Part shown: one piece after another, positions 1 to 11,620 of the stretch
How the letters are laid out: every line of letters begins with the position of its first letter
Numbering within the stretch: the first letter of the stretch is position 1
Origin: Balanoglossus misakiensis
Taxonomy: Eukaryota > Hemichordata
Direction: 5' to 3'
Assembly (NCBI GenBank): GCA_040954595.2
Contig: CM082577.2
Coordinates: 19,344,001 to 19,408,000, forward strand
Length of the DNA: 64,000 bases
Notes under the pieces: generated by a model
Seen by the model: only the letters and a program-made list of their open reading frames with translations
Told to the model about the DNA's origin: nothing
Database searches by the model: none
Made by a program: the position numbers and the translations under genes

Positions 1-409
1 CTGGAGACACAGGCGTTGATTTAGAATCTAGAATACAACGCCCGGGGACAGTCGATAAATTTCCCGCTGAGCTGAAAGATAGTAGCCCTGGCAACGATCA
101 GGGTCGCTTAGTAACGAATGGATAACGAGTGATCTATCAAATGTTGACGGGCGCCAGTGGTTGGATGATATAATTAACGTACCTTGGTAAACCACTCCCA
201 CATCCCGTCGCGGGAATTTCACACATGACTCCACCTCTATTTCCTTATTTAGAATGCGATGATGTCATTTGGTTTACATTGAGTGACCAATTAGCTTACA
301 CACAAGATTTACCACCCGTGTCGTTCTGCGCACAGCATTCGGGGCGTAAATAGAGATTGTCCCCGGGCGCTCCTTTTCCCCTACTACGCACGCCTGTGTC
401 TCGGGGCTA
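1..409. mobile_element. MITE family M1, copy 1 (left edge cut by window)
   Basis: Non-coding element sharing most of its length with 51170-51597 and, inverted, with 6040-6402. The ends are inverted repeats: the left edge reads CTGGAGACACAGGCG and the right end reads CGCCTGTGTCTCGGGGCTA. Only the first few bases of the left terminus fall outside the window. Copy 3 has a perfect 9-bp target duplication, so the family resembles MULE-type MITEs. No transposase is present. Confidence 0.75.
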
Positions 410-643
410 TAACTGCCACTCAGTGACGTTCACATTCAAAAAGATCTCTTTGATCTCGCCGCCTTAATGACCCTCCCTGCGACCAGACTGAACACGTTTA
501 ATTAACTACAAACTGACAGCGGCCATGCTGACCTGAGCAAAGTACAGCTCAAAGTACAGCTCAACACCCATGCGCAAATATCAACATGTAAACTGTATGG
601 TGAATGTCACGTGACTGCTATCAACAAATACTGCAGTCTGTAT
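410..643 (-). mobile_element. LTR remnant, probably the 3' LTR of Gypsy-2
   Basis: From about 495 to 643 this matches 25042-25195 almost base for base (both contain ACACGTTTAATTAACTAC and AAATACTGCAGT). The two copies have the same orientation and sit on either side of the Gypsy-2 body, as an LTR pair would. The 410-490 part does not match and is unassigned. Gypsy-1 begins directly after it. Confidence 0.5.
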
Positions 644-824
644 TGTAGTTTCCTGCTCACTGCGGGGTGACACAACTCACGGGACGACCGTAGTGTGATT
701 GAATTGCTTTATTCAATGGGCTCCATGTGCATAGGCGGGAAGCCATTACAATCAGTGTTGAACCCTGCTTAACATAACAGGAAGTCACATACAACTAGTA
801 ACTAGAGGGCACTAGACCGCCAAC
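644..824 (-). repeat. Gypsy-1 3' LTR
   Basis: Starts TGTAGTTTCC and ends CCGCCAACA on the plus strand, so it has the usual TG...CA ends. It differs from the right LTR at only a handful of positions, so the insertion is fairly young compared with the broken Gypsy-2. Confidence 0.85.
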
Positions 825-838
825 ATCTCCCCTCCTTT
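825..838 (-). other. Gypsy-1 polypurine tract
   Basis: On the minus strand AAAGGAGGGGAGA directly precedes the 3' LTR start TGTTGGCGG. This is where plus-strand DNA priming is expected in LTR elements. Confidence 0.75.
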
Positions 839-1044
839 AATGGATACTGTAATGTAATGTTCTTTGAGTTCAGTTCTGGTATCCAATGTTCATTATGAGG
901 GAAATATTCCTCATTTTGTATGGAACATTAGTTTAACACAAAAAGAACAATAAAGTTTATTGTGAAGTTTGGGTGGACTACCAAGACTTCACTGCAGGTT
1001 TCCAGGGATTATTCTGCCCTTTCGGGAAATAACCTGCTATCAAG

Positions 1045-2623
1045 TCACATAACATAGTCCTTAAATTTGGATGGAAGTTTGATGGCTCTTGTTCGGGATG
1101 TTGTCATAAATTCCGGACTCTTCTTCGGAGTGAATGACATCGCTGCAGGTGTTTGCTGGGATGTAGCTGGAGGAATTTGTGGATTTTCCATCCGTTTCGC
1201 TGGGGATGCCGGAACCTCATTGCTTGTAAGCTGATGATCTTTACTGCTGGCGAATTCCTTGGGGCGTTGACCTCCCTGAGATGTCCCTACGCAGCTGTTG
1301 TTTCCAGTATTGGGCAACATGCTCGGCGTAACGACTGGTGGGAATGTTGGCCTTGGGTTTTGGTATTCTTGGATACCGATTGGTGGTGGTGCAGCTGGTG
1401 TTATTTGTACTCGATTTCGTCGCACTTGGCCTGATTGAGTTTTGATTGTGTAGGATCTTGCATCATCACGATGAGTGACTTGACCATATGACCAAGGTTT
1501 TGTGTGTGGAGGTTTTACGTACACATGGTTTCCAACGTTGATTGGGGTGTGTTCTGGGCCGGCTGTTTTATCATATTGCTGTTTGCTGGACACTCGTTTG
1601 CTCTTTATTTCTTGAAACACCTTCTCCTGGTCTATTGTTTGTTGTTGGAGTAGATGATCAGATGTTGGGAGCAGTGTGCGTGTCCGACGGAGTAGCATCC
1701 GCTGGGCCGGTGAGTATGTGTGTCCTTTTGGTGGTGTGTTCCTGTAGTTGAGCATGGCCTCGTCAAGGTTTCCTGATTTCTTCAGCATGGACTTGGAGGT
1801 GGCCACTGCTGCTTCTGCCTTCCATTCCCTTTTGGATGATATGGGGATGACATTGTATGGCTGAATCCATAGCTGCGTACAAATTCCATGTACATGTATT
1901 CCTTACTAATGAATTGAGGCCCATTGTCGGTGTGACAAATTCTGGGCACACCTAACCGTGCAAAATGGGCTTTTGTTTTGTTGATGATGGTGGAGGAAAG
2001 TGTATCTGGGAGTTAATCGACCTCGATCCAGTCCGAGTAGTGGCACACGGTAACTAAATAGTTGGTTCCTTCGAAGGCAAACAAGTCTTGACTAATCAGC
2101 TGCCATGGCAGGGTAGGTATGGGCAGTGATTTCATGGGTTCTTTTGGTGCTGTTCTGCCATATTGTGCACATATGCCACATGCTTCACACATATCTTGGA
2201 TTGCCTTTCGCATCCCAGGCCAGAACAGGACTTCACGTGCCATACGAATATTTAATTCTGCTCCCTGGTGATTGGCATGTATTTTGTGAAGCATTTCCGA
2301 ATGCATGGACTGTGTCACTATAACTAGGTTTCCTTTGTATATTATTCCATTTTGAGTTCATCTCTATAGCTCCAGAATGGGTGTAGGATTTCAGGCAAGG
2401 ACTCTCTCTTGTCTGGCCATCCTGTCGTTATCACTGTTTGAAGTCCAGATAGACACGGGTCATCTGATGTTTCATCTTGGATACGTTTTTCTGTGTCTGG
2501 TAGTAATCTGGTATTCGGTTTGTAGAACTCAGGTTCCAACTCAGATCTGAATACCTCAAAGCCGGTGACTTCACACTCCACCGGTGGTGGGAGTGGTGCA
2601 GATCTGGAGAGGGTATCCGCCAA
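1045..2623 (-). pseudogene. Gypsy-1 integrase region (broken)
   Basis: Integrase end of pol, which inserts the cDNA into the host genome. A linker after RNase H (2342-2623) is followed at 2013-2318 by the N-terminal zinc-binding part with C..C spacing (CEACGIC) and the first catalytic-core Asp region (SQDLFAFEG). The middle of the core (1763-1951) is split between frames. The C-terminal part (1045-1806) reads well, including NYRNTP and a C-terminal RRNRVQ stretch. At least two frameshifts divide it, so no intact enzyme is made from this copy. Confidence 0.85.
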
Positions 2624-2665
2624 ATGGAGGGATGTGCCTCTTCTGTACGTAACCGTAAAACTATG

Positions 2666-4013
2666 TCATTGTAGGCGCATTAGCATTCTCTGCAGTCTGG
2701 CCGGTGCTTTGTTGAGTGGTTTTTTCATGATTGTTTCTAAGGGCTGGTGGTCTGTGTGTACCACTATGTCTGACTTGCCGTACAGCCATTGGTCGAATTT
2801 CTCAAATGCGTTGCAAATCGCGGGGCATTCTTTCTCGATTTGTGAGTATCGTTGCTCAGTTGGGCTCATGCTGCATGAGGTGAAGGCCACTGGCTGTAGT
2901 TTTCCATCTTTGTTAGGTTGAAGAATTGCTCCACCGAGGCCTGCATCACTTGCATCAACCTGTAGTACTACTGGTTTCTGTAGGTCATAGTACTGCAAGA
3001 CTGGGGCTGCTGCTATCAGTTGTTTGGCCTTCTTGAAAGCTGCTTCTTGGGTTTCCAACCAGCAAAATGGTACTCCATTCTGAGTTAGCATTGTGAGTGG
3101 CTGTATTGTTGCGCTCAGATTGTCACAATATGGTGAGAGGTAGTTTATCATGCCGATAAACCGGAGCAAGCCTGCTTTGTCTTGAGGCATGTCGATGATC
3201 GCTGCTACTTTGTCTGGATCGGGTTTCATCCCTTTGTTGGTTATGATGCTGCCAACAAATTTTATCTCTCTACGTTTGAATTTGAGTTTGTCCGGATTGA
3301 ACTTTATATTTCTTTGTCTGGCTCGCTCCATGAGTGCCACAAAGCGGCGGTAGTGGTCTCGTTCATCTTCTTCATATGTCTCTCCTTCTCCAAACACAAG
3401 GAGGTCGTCTGCTACAATGAGAAGAATTCCTTCAAGGCCTAGCTTCTATGGCTGTCATGAGTCTCATCTGGAATTCTTCTGGTGCACTTGTGATACCAAA
3501 GGGCAAGCGAAGCCATCTGTATCGTCCGTAGGATGTGTGCATTGTGGTCATCATGGATGACTCTTTATCGAGAGGGATGTGTAGGAATCCTTCACGTACA
3601 TCAATGATCGAGAAGCATTTGGCATTGCACAGTTTGTGTAGCTGCTCATTCAGCGTCGGCATCTGGTATATGAGTCGTAGAATTGCTTTGTTGACAGTTT
3701 GACTTGGGTCAATGCACACCCTGAACTTGTTTAGAGACTCGCGTATTAAGATGTTGGAACACCAGGGGGTAGGTACATCAACTTTTTCCAATATACCCTC
3801 TTCCACATATTTATCTAGGGCAGCTTTTTCCTTTTCTCGTTTGGCTATAGGTACCCTGTGAATAGGCACCTGAATCGGGGATACATCTTGTTTGACCTTG
3901 AAGTGCACTGGGGGACCAAGCTCACCTATGTTTTCAAAGTTTTCTGGATATTCTCTGATGATGTCCTCCTTCGTGAGCTGGCCCGGTGGGGGCAAATGTC
4001 GTTTTGCTGACAT
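2666..4013 (-). pseudogene. Gypsy-1 reverse transcriptase and RNase H (frameshifted)
   Basis: RT fingers and palm read at 3432-4013, with motifs RVCIDP and LPFGITSAPEEFQ. The catalytic-loop variant VADDLLVFG is encoded near 3395-3425. RT thumb and RNase H continue at 2666-3397, with FVGSIIT, LQVDASDAGLGG and VVHTDHQPLE. A frame change near 3430, just before the catalytic loop, separates the halves. In this family the product copies element RNA into DNA and degrades the RNA strand; here it is a non-functional remnant. Confidence 0.9.
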
Positions 4014-4076
4014 GCTAACTAGGTGTGATGGTTGTGGTTTGGGTTGGCATTGAGAGGGTGTGTTGTTGTGTAGTGC

Positions 4077-5405
4077 TTAGACATGGTTACAGGTCATATG
4101 CGAAGTGGCGGGGGTCAGCTTGTTATGAGGTTTCTGCATTCTGTAGCCAGGTAATTCACTTGGTTCTGCTTCAGTTACGTTGTATATTGTCTTTGAAAGG
4201 GAGAAAACTTCATCAGCCTGAATCTTGACCAGCCCGAGTTTTTCACAGTCTTGTCCTGACAGCAGGGCAGGTTTGTCTCCCATCACACTGTATGGTAAAA
4301 CCTGGAAGGATAGTGTTTCGTATCTGTCCTTCCTTTCACATATCAGGTCAACTTGACCTATGGGCTTCAATGGCCTTGTGTTTTCATATGGATACAGCAG
4401 ATATGGGGAACGTGAAATTGCTGTCTCTGGGAGTGATGTCTGAAGTGTTCGATCAGAGATTGTGTTGCATGTGGTGGCAGTGTCAATCTGAAATTTGACT
4501 GGTGTGATTCGTGTACCGCTGTTTGACATTTTCAGATTCACATAGTACCTCTTTCCCCTGGAGGTTGTGTTCACATTGTGGATTTCTGATGCAAGGGAAT
4601 ATACATTTTGTTGATGTGGCTGTTCACTTTGGTACTCATCGGTATACGGTGTGTCCGACTGTGTCTCCCATGACTGGAGTTGGTTGACCGCTTGAGTGCG
4701 CTGTTCTCTGGTGTTGCCCTGTTGAGGTCTCCCACTGTTTTGGTTCCTGAAGTTGGTTGAGGTCGGTGTTCTTGGCGCCTGGTTGGTGCGCTGCTGTGCG
4801 CGAGCAGGACAGGTTTCTGTTTCCAGGCATACTCTAGCGAAGTGATCGTTTCCCCCCACATCTTGTGCATTTCTTGCCTTTGGCGGGGCAATTTTTCCAT
4901 GGATGGCTGCCACGTCGGTCTCCACACCTACCCAGTGGCACGTCCCTGGTTCTCGTTTCAGTCTCATATCACGGTGTTTGGTCCAATTCACCTGTTCCTC
5001 AATTCCTCTTGAAGTGTCAACAATTAGATTGTTTGCCCGTTTAGCGGCCTCAAGTGCTTTGTCACCAGCAACACCATTGGACATTGATTTATTCGAGCCA
5101 TCTGCTTTTAAATGTGTTTTGAGTACGGATGGCGCTGTCATGTAGACCGAACACGAATTTATCTCTGCACATCTCATCTGCTAGGCCTTCGAACTCACAC
5201 AGGCTGCCTGCTTGTCGTACTTTTACTTCCCAATCTTGTACTGAGTCATGAGAATTTTGGCCGACTGTTCATTGTATTGGTCCTTTGTAAGGTCCCGATA
5301 GTCAGCTTGTACGCAGTAGTCATTAAATCGGAGCTCAAAATTCTTGAAGTTCTCGGATATGTTGCAGAGTAGTTTCAGTTCAGGCCGTTTCAAGTTGGAG
5401 GTCAT
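4077..5405 (-). pseudogene. Gypsy-1 gag and protease (frameshifted)
   Basis: The gag start lies at 5223-5405 (NFELRFNDYC, typical of Gypsy gag N-termini). The remainder of gag and the protease are in another frame at 4077-5177. The zinc-knuckle region is degenerate: GGNDHFARVC is visible but partner cysteines are missing. The aspartic protease active site reads DTATTCN instead of the usual DTGAT pattern, so it is probably dead. Frame breaks occur around 5150-5220. Confidence 0.8.
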
Positions 5406-5488
5406 GCTGGAGTATGTTGATCGGACGGTGGGGTCTGTTTTCGTTTGTACTCACAGTTAAGGGCTTGTGTGTGTTTGGTTCGGTGAAT

Positions 5489-5504
5489 CCCACTTCTGAC
5501 ACCA
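5489..5504 (-). other. Gypsy-1 primer-binding site
   Basis: Reads TGGTGTCAGAAGTGGG on the minus strand, immediately downstream of the 5' LTR end. Its position and TGG start are those of a tRNA-primed PBS. The primer tRNA is not assigned. Confidence 0.7.
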
Positions 5505-5683
5505 AGTTTCCTGCTCAGTGCGGGGTGACACAACTCACGGGACGACCGTAGTGTGATTGAATTGCTTTATTCAACGGGCTCCATGTGCATAGGCGGGACG
5601 CCATTACAATCAGTATTGAACCCTGCTTAACATAACCAGAAGTCACATAGAACTAGTAACTAGAGGGCGCTAGACCGCCAAGA
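5505..5683 (-). repeat. Gypsy-1 5' LTR
   Basis: Copy of 644-824 with few differences. Its inner end lacks the last three bases (ACA on the minus strand) seen in the left LTR. Confidence 0.85.
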
Positions 5684-5757
5684 AAAGCTATTGTCCATAA
5701 CGTTTCATTAGTCAGTCTCCTGAATTTGATTTTGCATGCAAAATGTCAATGATAAAT

Positions 5758-6034
5758 TCAACGCGAAACAAATGTGTCATTGTCTTTCAAATGTCCAGAT
5801 CTTGTAGTCTTCAGCGGAGTTTCACAAGTGGGCTGACTGTCTGGTGGCTGGTCATCAACATCAACAGCTTTACTGTTGGACTTGGCTACAGGTGACTGGG
5901 ATAATTTGCATACAATCTTCCTTTCTTCTGCTCTGTGAGTTGATACAGTCATTTCCGGAACAGTGGGAATAACTGCATTTGGAACATATGTCTCCCTGGT
6001 TTTCTTCTGATGACTACGATTGCGACGATACTTT
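5758..6034 (-). pseudogene. Gypsy-2 integrase C-terminal tail
   Basis: Minus-strand reading gives a YRRNRSHQKK-like stretch upstream and TTRSG near the end. This resembles the RRNR...TRSG tail of the Gypsy-1 and Gypsy-3 integrases. MITE M1 copy 2 interrupts it at 6040. No catalytic residues remain. Confidence 0.6.
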
Positions 6035-6039
6035 CTACC

Positions 6040-6402
6040 TAGCCCGGAGACCAGGGCTTCGGGGAAAAGAAACGCCCGGTGACAGTCTCTATTTACGCAC
6101 GGAATTCTGTGCGCAGAACGACTTGGGTGGTAAATCTTGCGTGTAAGCTAATTGGTCACTCAATGTAAACTAAATGACATCATCGCATACTAAATAAGGA
6201 ATTAAAGGTGGAGTCAAAGCACCCCATGTGTGAAATTCCCGCGACGGGATGTGGGAGTGGTTTTGAAGGTGTATGAATATTCATACCCAAGCTTTGTTAA
6301 TTATATCATCCAACCACTGGCGCCCGTCAACATTTGATAGATCACTCGTTATCCATTCGTTACTAAGCGACCCTGATCGTTGCCAGGGCTACTTTCTTTC
6401 AG
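6040..6402. mobile_element. MITE family M1, copy 2 (inverted, truncated)
   Basis: Inverted relative to copies 1 and 3. It starts TAGCCCGGAGACCAGGGC and runs through the shared core (CGGGATGTGGGAGTGG, CATTTGATAGATCACTCG). The match stops near 6402, about 50 bases short of the expected terminus, so one end is lost. It lies inside the Gypsy-2 integrase tail. Confidence 0.75.
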
Positions 6403-6779
6403 GGGAATTGTTTGAGGGGTATACGGATTCTTGACTATGATGGAGACGGAGACTTCGAGTCAATTCAAACTAATTTATTACTATAATAGCTATAATACTA
6501 GTACGTTACAGCTTAGTGGGTCAACTCCGGTGAGAGAAGTGGAAAGACCGGATGCGCTCAAAGTCAATCCCCAGCAAGTGCTTCAAAGTGGTCTCTCAAA
6601 GCAAGTGCTAATGAAAGTAATTAGCGATATGTTATATAGCTCATCTTGGCGGGAAAGTTTCTAATTACCAGATGTGTGATTGGTTAATAAATGAGTCATA
6701 CAGAGACTTGGCGTCAGCTAGTATACATCTGACCAAAGTTACTGATATCAATGTCAAGATCTTTAGTAGAGTGTCCTGT
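6403..6779. other. Unassigned stretch between M1 copy 2 and the RT fragment
   Basis: AT-rich and non-coding. It has no match that I can see elsewhere in the window and no recognisable gene. It replaces the expected RNase H and integrase core of Gypsy-2, so a deletion or replacement happened here. Confidence 0.4.
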
Positions 6780-6911
6780 TTACACGAAATGATTCTAAAC
6801 ACTTGCGTTCAACCTCAGCTTGATTTTGTCTTTGTTAAGCTTCAAATTGCGTTCTCGGCATCTCTGCATAAGAGCTAGTAGATTCCTGTCATGGTTTACT
6901 ATTGGTTTCCC

Positions 6912-8723
6912 TTACCAAACCTGCAGCTCTGCAAATGAGCTGATGAAAAGCTTCGGCAGCTCTGCAGAAACAGATATCCTGCAGCCTTTGCATAGAGCTG
7001 CAGAGAGCTGAATTGGTGAATATATAATGAGCTATGAGCTGCATGGGCAGACTCTTCGCAGACAGCCTACAGCTCTTGGGCAGACCCCTCACAGACAACC
7101 CACAGCTATGGGGCAAACTTCACGCTCAGCTCATGACAGCTCATACATGCACATACATACATACACACACTTACTCACACAATGTGAAAAAACAGTCAAT
7201 ACAATTAATGTTCAATAATATGCTAATTGTAAACTTTAAGTTCTTTTGTACAGTACAGTAAAAATAAAATGAAGGATAAAATGATAGAGCTACATAGTAC
7301 AGTACGACTAGCTATGTACAAACACTTGTAATCTACACTAAGTTCGATGGAAATGTGGTCACTGTGATCACTATATAGTCAGTGGTTTCATGGCAATAAT
7401 AAAGATATCCGAGGCATGATGCTTCACATTTCTGTTCAGGAACGATATTATGCAACGTACATGCAATGTCCACGCCATTTTGAATGAACCATTTTCGCGG
7501 ATGCACGTCCATGCATCGTCGTACTTGAATGGCGATCAAGATTTCTTGTAATGAGTACGGTCAAATCAACAGCTATCAATGGACGCACCACAGGAGTAGG
7601 TGTTGTTTCAAAACGCATTTGGTACTTACAATCGTCCGGGTCATATCAAAACGTGATGTGTTTGAATGCGACCGCGTTTACTGACATCGAGAATGGCGGC
7701 CACATTGTGATGACCCCGTCGACCGATGCTCGCGATGAATGTACGTGACTGATCTCCCTTGTCATGATCTTGCGTGTTTTGATATCCGCACGTCATCTCT
7801 GACGCATAAAGTAGTCGGAACAGCGAAAGGATTTCACAAATTTTGTTAAAACTGCGTCGAAATGGCTTTCCGACATTGACTTCCGTGTCTACGCTGTGAA
7901 CTCGTTAAGTATGACTGTTCAATGATGTTTTATGAATGGACCAATCCGGGTACGTATGGTAATGACGTCCCGGGTCAAAAGTCAAATATTGTACTTCGGC
8001 CTGTAAAACTCGCAAGGGTTGTAGATTGTGGTGAATAAATATAAATAAATCGTGGAAAATTTGTATTAAAATCGAGATCTCTAAAAAAGAGTGAGAACTT
8101 GATTTTGAGTGATATTTCAGTACAAATAAATTTACAAAAAAATGTTTTTTATTCCTTGGGGAAGTGTTAATTATTCAGAAAAACATATATTCTGAAATTT
8201 TCCAACTTCAGAAATTTTCCAACTTCAACAGAGGATATGATTTTTTCATCAACTAACATGTAAAAGTTATAAAAAAAATCAACTATGTCAGTCAATTAAT
8301 GCATTATCTGGAAAGATACATTTTACGTGTCATGAATTACTAGTTATAAAGATAAAGGCCTTCATGCAATATTACATATAAACATCACTCTTTAATTGTG
8401 CACATAATATACTTGCAAATGCAGCCACCAAAACTTCATTTTGCAGTGAGCTGTGGTGTACTGGCTTTTGCACTTGTCTGAGCTGCAGAAAGTCTCATCA
8501 TATTGAAATTTACAGAAGGCATTGTTGCTCGCTGTTTTAGAGCTGTGAGTTAACTGCGTAGAGCTGCCGTTTGTCTACACAATGTTTGAAAAAGCTGTCA
8601 AAGAAAATTTTGTCTGCTGCCAACAAATGACAGCTCAGAACAACCATTGCAGAGCTGCAGATAAGCTGACACAGCTCTGAATCGGATCTGCAGCAGCTCT
8701 CTGCAGATCTGCAGGTTTGGTAA
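6912..8723. mobile_element. Putative hAT-like non-autonomous transposon (1.8 kb)
   Basis: Ends are inverted repeats TTACCAAACCTGCAG. The flanking 8-mers are GGTTTCCC and GGTTTCAT, a decayed 8-bp duplication. Both ends are crowded with short subterminal repeats of the AGCTCTGCAG / CTGCAGAGAGCTG type (6925-7140 and 8455-8715). No transposase ORF is recognisable inside. Eight-bp duplication plus dense subterminal repeats fits hAT; the superfamily is inference. Confidence 0.65.
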
Positions 8724-9112
8724 GGTTTCATCTAGTGTTTCTCCTACACCATATAGCAGTATGTCATCCACAATGGACTTTGTGCGTGTCAGAACTTCAA
8801 TGGCTTGGTCTTGTCTGCGCTGAAACTCTTCAGGCGCGGTAGAAATACCGAAAGGCATGCGCAACAAACAAATTTACCTTCCGAAAGGGGTGTTGAACGT
8901 TGTCAAATGTGAGCTTTCATCATCGAGTTCAACATGCCAGAATCCATTCTTGGCATCCAAAACACTGAACACTTTGGCTTTGCCCAATTCATGCAAGATC
9001 TCTTCTATTGTCTGCAATGGGTAGTGACTTCTCTTCGGAGCTCTGTTTAAATCTCTGGGATCAAGGCAAATTCTCATCTTTCCTGCCTTGAGAACTGTGA
9101 CTAGACTTGATA

Positions 9113-9318
9113 GTGACATTTGTACTATCACAGTCGAAAGTCTTTAAATGATTTGTTAAACTAGAATAACAAGTGCATGTGAATGTAACAGTTTTAGTAA
9201 GTTGCACAATTTTGTTGCGTAAAACATCCAGGAAAATGGCATTTTTACCACAAAAACTTCTGGAAATCTCCTGGAAACTTTTGGAATTTTGAATTGCTCT
9301 AGGGGTGTATGAACCCTG
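9113..9318. mobile_element. Short insert in Gypsy-2 RT, TGATA duplication
   Basis: A 206-bp non-coding insert flanked by TGATA on both sides. The RT reading frame is continuous across the site without it. One end (plus strand) reads GTATGAACCCTG, and the same string occurs near 26260. No long terminal inverted repeats are visible. Confidence 0.55.
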
Positions 9319-9593
9319 TGATACCAATGGGGTCGGCTTTGTGACTGGTGCTATGATGTTCAGTTCAGTGAGTCTATCAAGTTCCTCTTTCAGTTGGTCC
9401 TTGATAGCAACTGGAATTTTCCTGGGCAGGTGAACGAATGGTCTGACATCTGGATCTATTTCCAAATGATACTTTCCTTCCAGCCTGTTTCAAACTGGGG
9501 TTTGTAATGCCAGAGGCATTAAGAGACAGGAGTTGTAAACTCAACAACTTTTAATGAACCGTCATCTTGGAAGAGTCCAGAAAGTACAAGAAC

Positions 9594-11620
9594 AATTAAA
9601 GCTGCAAGCAGCATTGAAGGGGCCCAAGCATAGAGTTAATAACCATTAGACTCCATTTAGGGTTGTACCATTCAAATGCTGTATTTGCTCTCGATGTTGA
9701 GATATGGGGAAGTAGGCAACCACCCGAAATGCATGTCCTACAAGTACAAACACAACAACCAAAGGTGAACTTCTACGTTGTAAGTACTTCAGTAAGTACT
9801 TCAAAGGTCAGCTGAGGGTACCCAAAAATTGGGCCAAAAGTTAGGATTCTTATTTGGTTCATATTCAAGACAACGGAAAATCCTCGCCCTTGGGTTTGGT
9901 CAAATTAGATATGGCCATAATAATGAGTTACGCAAGTAAGTTACAGGTGGCCCCAGGAATTTAGCATTTCATGACGCAGAGGTCCTACCCTACCCCTCCA
10001 AACACCTGGCTATATATGATTTGCATGCTAACATATGGAAAGCAGGTCAATTGACACCTGAGGTCAACCAAATATTTGACAAAAAATTGTCATTCCTGTT
10101 TATGTCATGTGCAACAAATCCTACATTTGCAGCCCTTTCACTTTGCCTACCATTAGGTATGCACGGAATACATGAATCAAGCAGGTGTCACAGGTATCCC
10201 CATGTATTTGGCATTTCATGATAGTTTCATCCCTCCAAATACCAAAGCTGCACCTGCACAACGTGCTGAGATATGGCACTGTACGACAGAGGTCATCCAA
10301 ATCACCTTATACATTTGGGCAAAAACCAACTGACACTTACATTCGTCCGTGTGGAACAAAAACCACACATATCGCCCTGTTGGTTAGTGTCCAATTAAAT
10401 GTACAAAATCAATGACTTCGGCAGGTGCAACGGGTGACCCCGCCTTTGGTATATCATTATGGTCCCATCCGTATACCCCCCCCCCCCCCACCACGCCAAA
10501 GCTGCATGCATCTGCTGTTATTCACTAAGCAAAAGTAGGTGAAATATCACATAAGGTCGCCCACAACTTGACAGGAAAATCGGACTTCATATTGATCCAT
10601 GTGCAACAAATACCATGCTAGCATCCCTTTCATTGACCCCACAATTACGCATGCACATAATAGAGTTACGCAGGTGTCACAGGTGACCCCCGAATCGGGC
10701 GTATTATTTTGGTCCCATAGAGCTGCATGAAGCTGCGTGCCATTACGGGCGACCTGATAACCCCAACGGCCCCCTGCGGGCCGAACCCCATACTGAACGT
10801 TCAGTTGCAACGTCACGACTGAAGTAGGAACATTTGAACGGCAACGAAGACTGATCTCTGATTATTGCTGGTACCATACTCCCTTTGTGCAAGAAAATTA
10901 CTGGTCTGCTTATGTATTTCGCCAATTTCCCGAACTACTATCCACTACATGTGACTACCTAAATGCTAATGAAACCTCCCACAACATTAGCGACTGAGGG
11001 TCAAAGTCCGCTGCCGCATTACATTGAATGTTAACCAGTGTAGCCGGGGCTACAGAGACACATTTATACGGCAACAGCTAACAAACTCAGCGTAATTCAA
11101 TAAATCGCCCTAACACAGCCTGAACTCTGATAATGTGTTGTCCCAAAATTCATTCCGTGGAAAATAATCACTGGTCTGTTTACGTATTTCAGCCGATTTT
11201 CCAAGGACTACTGCAACCCTCCTGCTAATGAGATCTCCACAACATTACGTAATGACTGTCAAAGTCCGATGCCCCAGTGTTTGTTCTCAGCCCACCAAAA
11301 AATGCGAAAAATATTACAAAAATCTTCTTCTCAAAATCGACGTGGCCTAGGACCTTAAAATTTGGCACAGGGGATTTTGGCCACATGGTCTACGAAAATC
11401 GCGAAAAGAATGTACATGCCCCCATTAACGTGCAAATTAGGTCAATTTGAAAATTTCGCTCGATTATAGCCACCAAGTCACGTGACTAATTACAAATTCA
11501 AAGGGCAGGTGCACTAGTACTCATGGGCCCCAACCACCGTGCCAAGTTTCATAGGCGTAAAACCAGGGAATTTTGAGCAAAACGGGAGCAAAAAAACGAC
11601 TCAAGAAGAAAGAAGAAATA
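9594..11620 (+). repeat. HR unit type A, copy 1
   Basis: Two-kb unit, near-identical in inverted orientation to 61745-63753. It starts AATTAAAGCTGCAAGC and ends in an A-rich tract that abuts the next head. It contains a C14 run at 10476-10489 and the perfect palindrome GTCACGTGAC at 11477-11486. AGGTCA-type repeats are weaker here than in the other units. Confidence 0.8.

Larger units (their letters stand above)
644..5683 (-). mobile_element. Gypsy-1: Ty3/Gypsy LTR retrotransposon, decayed
   Basis: A complete but broken LTR element of 5.04 kb on the minus strand. Near-identical LTRs of ~180 bp lie at 644-824 and 5505-5683, with a primer-binding site inside the right LTR and a polypurine tract inside the left one. 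Domain order on the minus strand is gag, protease, RT, RNase H, integrase, which is the Ty3/Gypsy order. Several frameshifts separate the reading frames, so it is not autonomous. I found no 5-bp target duplication: tgtat lies left and aaagc right. This suggests rearrangement or decay at one edge. It appears to sit in the LTR region of the older Gypsy-2. Confidence 0.9.
6780..9485 (-). pseudogene. Gypsy-2 reverse transcriptase in three pieces
   Basis: Minus-strand RT homology. 9319-9485 has PRKIPVAIKDQLKEEL. 8732-9112 has RICLDPRDLN, VFSVLDAKNGFWHVELD, MPFGISTAPEEFQ and the catalytic-loop form VDDILLYG. 6780-6903 has ALMQRCRERNLKLNKDK. The gaps are a 206-bp insert (9113-9318, duplication TGATA on the plus strand) and a 1.8 kb element (6912-8723). 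Removing each insert rejoins homologous sequence, the second with a one-base frame change. RT homology ends at about 6780. It is a relic, not a gene. Confidence 0.85.
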
